Part shown: piece after piece, positions 1 to 12,800 of the stretch
How positions within the stretch are numbered: position 1 is the stretch's first letter
Layout: every line of letters begins with the position of its first letter
DNA from: Nilaparvata lugens
Taxonomy: Eukaryota; Arthropoda; Insecta; Hemiptera; Delphacidae
Assembly (NCBI RefSeq): GCF_014356525.2
Contig: NC_052516.1
Span: forward strand, 20,230,257 to 20,294,256
Reading direction: 5' to 3'
Length of the DNA stretch: 64,000 bases
The notes under the pieces: model-generated
What the model was told of the DNA's origin: nothing
What the model saw: the letters and a program-made list of their open reading frames with translations, nothing else
Databases searched by the model: none
Program-made: the position numbers and the translations under genes

Positions 1-149
1 GGCTATCTTTTCTCTATGGTAAAATTCATTCGAAAACAGTTCTTCATTCTAACGTTCATATTGTTCATGTTCACAGTATGATACAACATTGTTCTGATGT
101 ATGATACAGATATTGATGTGTACAATAAAATTTCAAAGTTTCAGAAAAT

Positions 150-580
150 AATGTGGCACTATATGGAAACCTCAAAAATAAAACAAGACAAGAAACGAGA
201 ATAAAGTTCTATAATACTATTACAGTTCCGACTCTCCTATATGGAAGTGAGAATTGGATTCACACACGGAGAATGGACAGTCGAATTCAAGCTGCAGAAA
301 TGAGGTTCCTAAAAAGTGTATTTGGCTGCACTAGAGTTGATAGTATCAGAAATACTGATATAAGATAGGTTTTATTGGTTGCTACTCTGCATGGAAGAAT
401 TATACAAAATAGACGCAACTGGTGCAATCATTTGGATAGAATGCCACCTGGAAGAATGCCCCTTGAAGTGCAAAACTATAGACCTACTGGAAAAATAGAT
501 GTAGGGAGGACAAGAAAGAGAGGGGGACCGGAACAAGTTAATTAATAAACCTAATCCCTGAAGTGAAGATGATGATGATT
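150..580 (+). mobile_element. 3' fragment of an RTE-like non-LTR retrotransposon
   Basis: The reading frame from 153 gives the end of a reverse transcriptase thumb region (TVPTLLYGSENW, then RIQAAEMRFLKSVFG). After a stop near 368 and frame changes, the remaining sequence still encodes a typical tail for such elements: RMPPGRMPLEVQNYRPTGK, then DVGRTRKRGGPEQ. The copy ends in a GAT-rich tract near 570, as these 3' ends often do. It is 5'-truncated and broken. It lies in plus orientation downstream of the last visible exon of the minus-strand zinc-finger gene, probably inside its next intron. Confidence 0.75.
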
Positions 581-650
581 GTTTATAGTTGCCAGTTTGC
601 TAATTAATTTCTCAAGTGAACCGTTTTTCATGTTGGAAATTAAGTCCTAC

Positions 651-848
651 CTCTTGTCACACTGATCACAGGCATACTTGTTCTTGACCTCCTCGGGCAG
701 GTGACAGCGACTATGCATGAAGAGTGCACTGTGCAGACGAAACGCCTTGCCACATGTGTGACACACATACGGCCGTGTGTTCGAGTGCGTCGATGAATGC
801 ATCTCAAACACACGCTTCGTCGAAAAGTACTTGCCGCATTCTGCGCAA
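651..848 (-). CDS. ZAD zinc-finger gene, exon 6 (fingers 3, 4 and start of 5)
   Basis: This 198-nt exon lies between a TTGTTTGCAG acceptor and a GTAGGAC donor at 650. It encodes finger 3 (CAECGKYFSTKRVFEMH SSTH) and finger 4 (CHTCGKAFRLHSALFMH SRCH), both C-x2-C-x12-H-x3-H, then CDQC of a fifth finger cut by the next intron. No continuing exon was found between 1 and 650, so the gene carries on left of the window. Confidence 0.9.
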
Positions 849-3800
849 CTGCAAACAATTTAAAATCAAATTTTAATTTACACCAGAAATAGAACCTACA
901 CTAGAATATCTGGTTCTATCAGTTCTGGAAGTTATTAGCTTAGTGTATTTTTTGGCTTCAAATTCTCTCTCTCTCAAAAAAAAAAAAAAAAAAAAAATAT
1001 TTTCAAGTTCTCAGTGATCATAGTGTTATTTAATATTGAATTCTAATCCTTCTAAATTCAAAATTTCTATTAGTTTCTTCATCTTTGGACAGAAAATTCT
1101 ACTTAAATTCTTGAAACTCAAATGTAACTCATCTTTTGGAAATGTTACTGTTTATCAAATTCGGAAGAAGAGCAGTTTTGGTCTGAGACTGTTGCTCTCT
1201 ATCAGTCATAGCTAACTCATTCGTAATTTGATCAATAAATGAATGAATAATAACAGTTGAAACTTAAATAAGATAATGTTTGATTACATTGATTCACATA
1301 ATCACTGAATATTATTTGGGCCTGTATTATAATTATAAATGATGAATGAATGAGATGAAAATGTTAATGATTACACTATTGCATGAACAATATTTGAATA
1401 TCCCATCAAGTAAACTTGTAAAACTTATGGAAAGGTACAACAGACTTTAGCCAAATACTGACTCCTGTTCCAATTTATACAACACAAAAGATCAGATTTG
1501 TGAGTAGGATTGAAAGATTCACACTTCAAAACTGAAAACAATAATGTTTCAATTACAAAAAGCTGAGATACAAACAAACAATATAAAACATGGAGAAATT
1601 AACAAAACGCAGACCAACTGAATAGAACATAGTTGGAAAATAATTGATAGTATAGATTAATGAATGAGTACTCGTTCATTAGAAAGAAAGAGAGATACGT
1701 TTGCTCAAACAGGATACTTTTTTCGAGTGAATGAAACATTTGAAATGTATTTAAGTTACGGTATTTATTATGGGAAAGAACTAAACATCAATAAATCAAA
1801 AACGTAAATTATTCACAAGATATTTGAGTTGATGGAGATACATCACAGATGCTTAATATGTCTGCCATCAGATGTACAGACTACATCTGGGAAGGGGCTT
1901 AACATCATAAAGACAAGCTAAATCACTCACAACATACTATAAAGATAAAAATATATACAAAAAGACCATCGAACAATTCAAATTCATTTTCTTTCCAGAA
2001 AGTACATTTTCAAAAATATTTCCTGAAAATTACTCCCTCTAATATGGAACAAGTCCGTGTTTAGAGAGTCAATACAACAATAGGCACAAATTAAGAAAGA
2101 AAAAGTTGACTTTCTACTGCTGTAGTTTACAAGCATAAGCTATTCAAAAATATTTACATACAATTATCATCCCACTTCATTACATTTAGTATTGGGGAAA
2201 TTTTTTTATGTGATTTGTTGGTGTAAATCCTTAATTCATGATAAATCTGTTTAAAATGATTTGAATATGATTAAAATTCATTTACAACCGACCTGTACAT
2301 AATTTGTGATACAAAAAAACTCACTTGTATTTTTCAAGGTTTCTATGGCGTTTGATGTGCGCAAAGAAGGTTGCTTGATTGGTGAACACTTTGGTGCACT
2401 GCGTGCACAGAAAACGCGTCTCTTGTTTATGAACAACTGCGTGGTGTTCCCTCAATGCCTCCAACGATGCTAGTTCCTGCAACAGAAATTATTCAAATTA
2501 ATTGATATCAATTAAAATGGAAATTTCAAAGTACAATCATTGGTATGCATTACCAATCCTATACATAGTTTTGAATTATAAGTCTCTTCGAATTACAATG
2601 TTTATCAGAGATTGACAATGGTGTAATAACCGAAACCGGTCTTTCTAATTATCAATAAATCAGAGTTTTTTTGACAATTTCTTAGTCTTTTTCATTCAAA
2701 ACAGTCTATTACAATTATTTCATTTATTTTTACAAGAGAAGACTGGACGGGAGAGAGAAACTAAGGATACTCCTTGTACTATTTCTCTCCCAAATTTATA
2801 TTACATTTTGAAAGTTCTAAATAGGGTTATGATTTAAATTTCCTGAAATTTAGTCCATTTTCACTTAAAAACAACAAAAACCAAAAATTTTAAATGTTGA
2901 CATTGAATTGGTTGATCATATTAGCACAGATCTTACCTGTTCACTTAGTCGATATTACTCTTCCAGTGATCTTTTATTTTTAGATGAATGTTTTCTGCAT
3001 TTGACTAGAAGAGTGTTTCTACTCACATTTAATAAGAATATTTTGTAGTTTTTGAATGAATGAAACTTAATGAAATTTTATTTTCTTATGAAATATTTAA
3101 TAACTGTATACCTTGAACACCTACTTTTACAGCCATATATAGCAGTTTTTATTCTCCAGCTGACGGCTTGATATCCAAGCTTTTCATTGGTATTTTTTAT
3201 GTTTGTATTTTTAGCCAGTACAATGTTTTGTAATAATAATAATAATAATAATATTATGTTGTGCGAAATAAATTCATTTGTGAATTGAATTTTTTTTATG
3301 AACTATGCATGCATTTTTAAAATGTTTTATCAATTATTAGGATGTCCTATTCCACCCTCTAGGTTTCCTAATAATTGCGAAGTATTGCAACGACGCGGAC
3401 TAGCTACAGCCGGGTATGGGTCGGGGTCGGTGACCGTACTGACTGGTGGAGATACCGGACCTACACTTCTCCCTCTATCCTGATTCTTCACCCTCTGCTT
3501 CTTTCGCGAGATTTTTACTTTCAGGGGAAGAGTGTTTACCCGTGGCGTTACTGGCCGATTCGGCCCTCGGCCTTTGGAATACAGGATTGGTGTTAAGGGA
3601 TATTAAGATAACCCTACACAAGGAGACGGATCTGACTATCAGATCCCTACCAATAATTCTATTTATAAAGGTAGTACGCAATCTGAACCAACTGCGAATT
3701 GACGGCGAGCAAGCTGTACCTGCAAGCCCGGGATGTGGTTTTTCTATGGGGTTTAAGGTGAGAGCTATGAGGTAAAGGAGCTATGGAGTTATTAGTAGTA

Positions 3801-6800
3801 TTTGAGATGTGGTTAAATAGGGCACGGTATAGGGTGTAAGCTATAGAGAATAGGGTGCAGGGTATGAGGTATACGGTATAGGGTATAGGGAACAGAGAAT
3901 CAATAAGGTTATTATTCTCTACAGCAAATAAATATCTGCTCAATAATCCGCAATCTGAGAATTGCGCTCTAGCTCTTAGCAGGCTGGACCTGCTAGCTAA
4001 ACATAGTATATCTATTTCAATTTTATGATAATTAAAGTTTGGAGGATGAGGTTTCGGGTGTCGGATTTCTGAATCGCGAGCCTGCGGCTGCGAAAGGATT
4101 TTCAGCAATTCTGAAACTGCTAAACAGGATTTCCGCGCTAATCTGGTGACTGCGCGCCGGTTATTAAGGGCCAATCTGTGACTGCCCTTAAGGGTATGGG
4201 AATCGCTCTCAATCGTCCGAAACGCTTTTAAATTAATAGTCAGTATGTCGACTATTATGAGAGGATAGAAAAGATTTTTCACAGACACAGTCTGTAGAAT
4301 AATATCGGGAAGGCAACAGTCTGTCGTTGTCAGGGTAGGAAAGGATTTTTCCAGGATTTTCCACAAGGAAAATATCGAGTCAGAGACTCCTAATTCAGGA
4401 AAAGATTTCAATAGACTTTTCCAAGTAATTGCCAGTCTAAGGACTACCACAAGATCGATCTCTAATTTGCAACTGAGATTCACGGGAAAATTCGTGAATT
4501 TTCAACAGGGAAAACCAGCAAATAATATTTGCTATTAAAGAAGACAGGTTTCTAAGAATTTTAGAAAGGATTCGCGGGTCTGAAAACCCGCGACTAGGAC
4601 GATCTCGAATCTGGAACTGAGATCAGGAAGGATTTTAACACAGGAAGAATTAAGAGAAAGAAAGAGAAAGGATGCCGCAGTCTAGAAACTTCGGCGAGGA
4701 AGTCCTCAAGCTGTACCTGAGAGCTAGAAGGATTTTAGAATAGGGAAAGTGAAGAGAAAGAAAGAGAAAGGACGTCGCAGTCTACCAACTTCGACAAGGA
4801 CGAACTCAAGCTGTACCTGAGTTCTCAAGGAAATGATTGGAATTTTCCTACTTGGAATTACAGCAAGTCTGAATTTGCTAAATAAGTTAAAATACAGGTC
4901 CACCTAATGATATGAAAATTAATAAGGAAAATAGACCCCTTAAAACTGAGATTACCTTATTACAGAAGAGGAAATGCACACAAGTGACCAGTCCTAACAT
5001 ACAGTTACCTGAATCACTGCAGAACCAAATACGGAGAATAGCGAACAAATTCCCGCACTAAACTTAAACGTCGTGAAGCGACAGAGTCGAGACTTAAGAA
5101 TTAAGCCATCAAAAATAATCTGCTATAAGAGCCTAGCTAAATTTCCCACTCAACTATTTGTAGCACAAACTTCAGATCCCTTCAGGTTTCAAACCAAGGA
5201 TAACACGTTCACCCCCAGTGATACGAATTTAGGAAAAATAGCTGACAAGAAAGAAAAACCCACAAGGGAGTTCTAACTCCGAGTTGTCCGGAACTCGTCC
5301 TACAATATTCTATGTTAACACAAAATAGAATAATAATTAGTATCGGGAACGTCGTAAGGAGAGGAGATTCGCGACCCGATCTCACGCTCAACCACCGAAC
5401 AACTGCCCTAAATGAAACCTACAAGGACAGAGAATCCCCCAGGAAAATCCACCTTCAAACAGTCGGCAATTCGACATACAATATTCCATTCACTAAAATA
5501 CAGAATAGAATATTAACCCTCTAGTACACCACTATTGGGAGCGCCGCTCGGAACGCAGCCGTACACAAACCCGTTCACCGAACAACTGCCCTAAATGAAA
5601 CCTACAAGGACAGAGAATCCCCCAGGAAAATCCACCTTCAAATACAGTCGGCAATTCGACATACAATATTCCATTCACTATTCCATTCACTAAAATACAG
5701 AATAAAATATAAACCCTCTAGTCTACTATTAGGAGTGCCGCTCGGAACGCAGCCGTACACAAACCCGTTCACCGAACAACTGCTTCTCTCCCAGGTCTTC
5801 TTGAAGCAGCACCGGGTCGCTGAAAATTAGGAGGCCTGGGGAAAAGAGATTGCCGACCAATGGGAGTCTGAAAAGACGATCACGCAACTGGTCATGTGAC
5901 AGGGATTGACTCAGCTGCTCCTGATGTTAAGGGTGCAGCTAATGATGACAATACTGCTGATTCATATAGTAGATTAGGCCGGTAAACAATATTTCTCACC
6001 AGATATTACAAGAAGAATGATACCGACTCAACTCGGTAGTCGCTTATCGTTTTGATGATACGGATGCTGCTAATGCAATACAAAATACGAGAACGCTCAG
6101 AGTGGTAAACAAGATCTGGAAATTTCTGGTTATGATGAATCTGTTGCTGATGATTTATAGGGGTTGGCGACGATGGTGATGATGGGCATACACTACTACA
6201 AGTCCAACAAGATATATCTGGAAGTCGACCCTATTCTTATTCTAAAATAGAATAAATTCGCTAATTTTACACTATTCGACGGCTCTCCATCCGTCACAAA
6301 AATTCACTTTGTGACACAATAAATATCATCATATTCTATAGTGAGGTCCACGTTATAATTAATGGCAGTGGAGAAAGATAGCAAAACAACGTTACCGATC
6401 CTCTGTCTTGTCAATGCATTCTATAGACCAGTGGTCGCCAAACTTATGAGCTTGTGAGCTAGAATGGCATTTATAAATCTTCTAGTGAGCTACCAAACAA
6501 TATTAGAATAAAGAAAGTATCTTTTATCACCTATAAAGATACATTTCTAGTGTTGAAATCACCTTATATCATAGCAAAAAGTACAACAAAAGTTGAAATT
6601 TACATCTCAATGAGAGCAGTGGAACTCTTTTTGGCAATCAAGTATTTTCTTGACGTTGTAGCCGCCATTCTGATGGAGTTGCCCAAAACATGTCCCTATA
6701 TCGATTTTTTATGAATTCCATACTTGAAAAAGATGATTTACACAAGTAGGTAGAGCTGAGCATATCTTTCAACCTCAATGCAACTTGAATAATAATTGGA

Positions 6801-9800
6801 TATTTTTCTTTGGGGACTTGAGGCCAAATATTTCCAGTTGTAGAAAGTGATCTGAGAGACAAGATCATTTTAAAAATCCACAAATTCCATTTCAACTGAA
6901 GCCTGATCTCCACCAAAATGTTTCACAACACAAGCTGCAAAATCTTCTGCATCGATCTCTACAAAAGGAGAATTGACGAATTGTACCATATTCGATATGC
7001 TTTTAAAATCTTGAAATCGTTGATCAAACTGTTGTTGTCTCAAGTCTGAATTGTAACGTATTCTTGGTTATGCTGAGGTGCTGTGAAGGATTTTTCTCGT
7101 CATTGATTTTCTTCAGACTGGAAAAGTTTTTATATTCAAACTGGACGACATTCTTTTCCCACATCTCAAGCTCCTTGGAAAACGATTTTACAGTTCAAAT
7201 CATTCCACCGATATCCTTATCTTTCCTTGAAACTGCGAATTTAAATCATTCAACTTCTCAGTTATATCTGTGAGAAATGCAAAATTTTGTAGCCATGTTT
7301 CTCAATGCATGGTTGACAACCCAAGCATTTCTGTGAGCTACCAAAAACCACCCCAAGAGCTACCGGTAGCTCGCGATCGACTGTTTGGCGACCACTGCTA
7401 TAGACGGTAGTTGATACAGATTTATTGATGTAATATTAACTGTTCATTCTCGTTTTAAATAATCAATTATATTTTTTCTAAGCAATAAATTATATTTTTC
7501 AATAATTTCAGAATTTTAATGATTGAGATGACATGTTTAAACTAATTATTAATTCTAAATTGTTAAAAGACGATCTGGCAACAGAGCAAAGCATGAAAGA
7601 GTTAGCGCTATCTGCTTTGTTGACTGATAGACAAGGATAGCAATACCATTGCTAATCAAACACTGCCATTATAACGTGGACCACACTATAGTAGTTTTTA
7701 TTTTATCTTTCTTTTTATTAATATAATGGATATAGCGTTAACTAACGTCAGGACATTCGGTGCACCTCAGCGTCATGATTTCCCAGTTGATCTCCTGTTG
7801 TTGCTTCTCGAGAGCCTGCTGCTGCTGCTGACTCTCAATGTCTTTGACAATGTAGCTCTCGCCGTTGATGAAATGTTGTTCGTTGATGTTGGCCTGGTCA
7901 TCCAGCTGTTGATGTTGCAGGTGTTGTTGCAGGATGAGTTGTTGTTGTTGATTGTCGTGCAGCTGAGATTCCACCGTGATGACTTCCAGTACTTTTTCCT
8001 CGACTTTTGCAAGGCTTTCGGTTTTAGTCTGCATACCGTTGAAGCACTTCACCGGAGTGTGTTTCTTTCGTTTGTTTGACACTGCAAAAATATTTAAAAT
8101 AATTCAATTACAAAGAACTGATAAATAAAGTTTCGTTTGTTTGACACTGCAAAAATATTCTGAAAAATTCAATTATTTTATTATTATCTCTATTTTTCAT
8201 CACATTGTTATGTGAGTTTTCCATCAAAATTGGTCTATGCTATGACAAGACTTCGATGAATTAAGGCTTTTCGGTACACTTTTTTCTATTTAAATTGGAT
8301 AATCTTTTTCAATATAATTGTTAAGATCATAAGAGTGAGAAAAATATCAGATTATAAGAGTGAGAAAAAGAGGAAACTGAAATTTTTAAGTGGTCTAATA
8401 ATGAGTTATGGGTCGTTGAAGTGCTAACTCCGTTTTCTTTCCAGATCATAAACGGTTTCGACAATATTAAAAGAACTTCTCTTAAAAATTCAAAAAAATG
8501 TATCTTTCCAAACTGAAACATTTTATTCCCCATATCGTTAATAAATAAAAAAGTAGCATTTTTTTGTAAATTCGATAAATTGTTTAATTTTGGCATAAAT
8601 CGCAAAAAACGTATATTAGAACAAAGCTAATGATATATACTGGATGCATTAAAAAAAAACTCCAATGGAAAATTAGAAACCGTTTATGATCTGGAAAGAA
8701 AACGAAGTTAGTACTTTCTACAACCCATGACTCGCTTATTAGACCACTTATAAAAAATTCAGTTGCCACTTTTTCTTACAATTATATGTAAGTGTGATGT
8801 TAACAATTATATTGAAAAAGATTATCAAATTTGAATAAAAAAAGTGTACCGAAAAGCCTTGATCTGCTGTTATGTTTAGGAACGCACTAACCAGTGATAC
8901 AGTGTTGAGCAATCATATGTAGTCATTATACGCATGACGCGACGCCTTCATTTACAATATACATTGTATGTCTTGAATAAAGAGATTGATTTATTGATTG
9001 AGCAACACTGCCTTTTGCATCAAGTAGGCCTAGTTATTTTTATAAATATTGTATGGTACAGTAGCTCCTGTAGAGTAAGAAATTAGCTATACATATATTT
9101 TTTCTTACTGTATTTCCTATAGTGTAGCAGACAATTACCGGTGTGTTTATTGTTGAGTTATATGTTGTTGTTGAGCATGGACAACATAGAAACTCAATTT
9201 TTGTGTCGATAGAATTTTTCAAATAAAAAGGACAGCATATTGTGTTTTTATTCCATCCTGTTCACAAAATTGTCAGCAATAAAAAATGAAGCTGCTCCCG
9301 GACTATAGTCAGATTCACTTTAATCTGTCAGCATTCACATAATAACCACCATTGCTTTCCATTCAGACGACGACGACGACAGTTCAAAGTGAATCTCACT
9401 ATAGAAGTGCATAACTCAAATCAATTTATTTTCCATTTTTTACAGTAGGCTATATACAGAGCATGGAATTACAAGAGATACGGAAATAATTACAAGATAG
9501 CTAAAAAAACACAATCATACCCGAAAGACATTACAAAAAAATCATTATTATGGAAAATAATCCCAAAGGTTACAAAAACCTGTTTGGGCAAAAAAAGGAA
9601 GTGTTACACTTAACACAAGTTGACTCTTTAGTAATAAACAAGCAATTTGTGCAGAAAATATTACTTTCTGTCTAGACAAGTAAACTGATTGAATGAAAGA
9701 AAAATATACTGATATTGCCGATACCGCTATATTTTTCAATAATTGACAATATCAGTGTATTTTTATTTTTATGATGCAGAAATACAACAGTCCCCCTATA

Positions 9801-12800
9801 CAATCAATTCATTAAACTAGTAGCTTGAATTATTCTGATATTACTCTGATTACGCTGATTTTACAACTCACATTGGCGCACAAGGAATCTTCCTTTTTCC
9901 GGTGTTTTTGCCTCACATACTTTACTCATTCATGTGAGCATAAATTAGATCTACATCTTATAATTATTATATAAAATATCATGAATAAGGATATCATTTC
10001 GTTATTATTTCTAATTGGATAAATTAACATTTCCTTAATTTTTATGTATGTATTCAAGTTGAGTGCAGTAGCATATACTTATTTATTTTCAAATCAAATC
10101 AAGTTTTATTCAATGATATCACTTACATGATAAATTCCTTTATACAAATGATATTACAGATCATTGAATACAATACTGTTTGCTTAAGAAAAATCTTGTC
10201 TGCAAACAGGAGTGAAATACATTCAGAACTCAACTAAAAATGCTTATCTATAAACTCAAATGAAAATACTTATCTTAATTGAATTTACATATCTTAATTC
10301 ATCCCACACACACACCATGTATAAATCATAACAATCATTGATAAAATACTGAAAGAATTGAAACAAGTGACTGTGAAGGTGTTTCACCTAAGAATGATAA
10401 AAAGCTCATTAATCTCAACCGGAGAATGATCCATCAACCATAGGTGTAATTTAGATTTGTAAGATTTAAGATTATTTGAATTTCTAATCTCGACGGGCAG
10501 ACTATTGAAAAATTTAGGACCCAAGAAAATGAAGCTCTTTTGAGAGAGACTGCAATATGATCTGGGTGGGATTATTAACCCTGTTCGGACGTTATGAATG
10601 TTCCCCTTTATTGTCTGGCGTTGTGTGGTGGAGGGGGCAATTAAGGGGTGATGCGTATAGCATAATCGCAGCCAGTTGCCGATTGACAGCCAATCGAACA
10701 GCTCACTTCTCGTAATGTCGATTTTTGCAAAGTGATTCTTCAATAATCCTGCATCACTGTGGAAGCACCAACAACCCGTGTGATTGCCCTTCAATTCAAC
10801 AAGTCAATGAAATAAAATATTTAGGAACAATAGTGGACAACAAATTCAAATGGGACAAGCACATTAATCTATCATTACTCGGATCAGGAAGCTTCTCTAC
10901 AAATTCTATCAACTCCGTAAAATCCTCAACTATGAGACATTAAAAACTGTTTATTTTTCTTAGTGCAATCAATTTTAAGATACGTCATAATTATCTGGGG
11001 AGCTACGAATTTTACACATGTTGAACCTCTCTATAAACTTCAAAAACGAATACTAAAAATAATAGGCTTCAAGGAGAATCAATTCCCCACGAACATTCTT
11101 TTCAAGGACAGTAAAGTACTGAGTGTAAGACAACTCTACATCCAGGCTATCATCACGCGAATGAGGAGAAACAACGAACACATAAGACTGGCAGATCATA
11201 ACATCAAACAAGGCAGAGAAACACGTATTCAATAGTACCAAGGATGAACACTACATTTGGCAAAGAAACTACACATATTTGGGACCAAAAATTTATAATT
11301 CAATACCAAGTTACATTAGGGAAGAATTCAATAGACACAGGTTCAAGAAAAGTTTATTTTCCTGGTTGGTTGATATTGGAGTGGAAAATTGTGAAAATTT
11401 AGTTAGACTGTAAATATTGAAACTATTTATTCTTCATTCCACTCTTTACTGTTTTTCATTTTTCTAAAATAACCTTTCTTATTATTATCCTTAATAGAAC
11501 ATTAATATTTATTTACTAATTCCATAATTTTGTTTGTTTGTATTATACATTTTTACTAATTTTTATTATAAAAAACTTTAATCCCATATCAGTGAATGAA
11601 GTTTGTAAATAGTAATTATTACACGCAATAAGCAACTAATTACTTATACCCCAACACATATAATATATAGTGGGGTGTATATTTATTCATTGAAATTATC
11701 ATTTATTCATTGTTGAAACACCGCTGATTTATGTAGTTATATTACAATACTATATTATCAATATTCTAATGTTGCATTCAATCTTCATTGTAATTAATAA
11801 GTTTTCATAATATGTGAAATTTGCTGCATAATTGGCTGTTGTACTGTAATTTATTGTAGATTCGTGTATGAACCAGAATTTATTGTAACTTACTTGAATA
11901 AATAAAATTTGAATTTGAATTTGAATTTGATCTATTGATTATTTATTGTGATTTATTACAAGTGTCATCTCGTCTCGTATCGTGATCTGGACCCGGGATC
12001 CTGGAAGCAAGGAGGATTTGGACATGAAGGTAGGCCTATGTTATTGTGCACTTAGCCATTTTAATTGTTCAACTTGCTACCCGACGCCAGACAACCCAAA
12101 AGTTCTCGATGTAATTGATACAGTCCACAAACCAGAGTGCTGTTTGAGCCAGCCTCTGTCGAATAAACATTGGTCCAACCGTCCGGGATGGATTTGTTAA
12201 TCGAATTTGAATAGGACATAAGTTTGAAATATCGTCTAATAGGTTTGTCGTTTTTTATGCCTATTTTATTCTTGGTTTTTCTGTGTATATGGCTTGTTTT
12301 TGTCGTCGTAGATGAATATACGCTTTAATTGTGGTATTCTTAAGAAATTTGGGCTCAATCTAAGTTGGAAATTGAGTAGAACAAGTAATATTTTCGTAAA
12401 TAATTGTGTCGTAGCTTTATTGCGTAAGATTGTTGCATTGGCGCCACAAGGCTGGACTGGCAAGTTCGTGTCTATAAGTAGAGAAAGACTTATACGTCGT
12501 CTAGCTGTAACAGTAACTGGAACTGTTACTTTTTTCAAAGGATACTTGCAGTTATTTGCATTGATTATTGTCGTTACTTCGTTATTAATAGCAGATATTG
12601 TTTGTTCCAATGAGTATCGATACAGTATTATTAGCCTCGTAACCGATCATTCTCTACCGAGCATAAGTTGAAGTGCTGGCTAGGCTTGTATGATTAGATA
12701 AGCTAGCCATTGTTCGTTCCATTGTGTCGCCTGCTCTCGTGTTTTCCCTCTTATTCTTGTTTGGTTCTTTGTCTCACTCTCTCTCTCGACGAGCGCTCAC

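Noticed and set aside
3659..4483. 274-codon open frame on the minus strand
   Set aside because: No recognisable domain, biased composition over a repetitive block (including the TATAGGGT-like run), and no splice or promoter context. Treated as a chance frame.
7726..8079. 117-codon plus-strand frame rich in Leu and Asp
   Set aside because: Antisense of the Gln-rich exon 4 of the zinc-finger gene.
10384..10794. 136-codon minus-strand frame as one protein
   Set aside because: It fuses a real reverse transcriptase tail (10384-10581) with the complement of the Bel/Pao 5' LTR. The true upstream part lies at 17084-17292.
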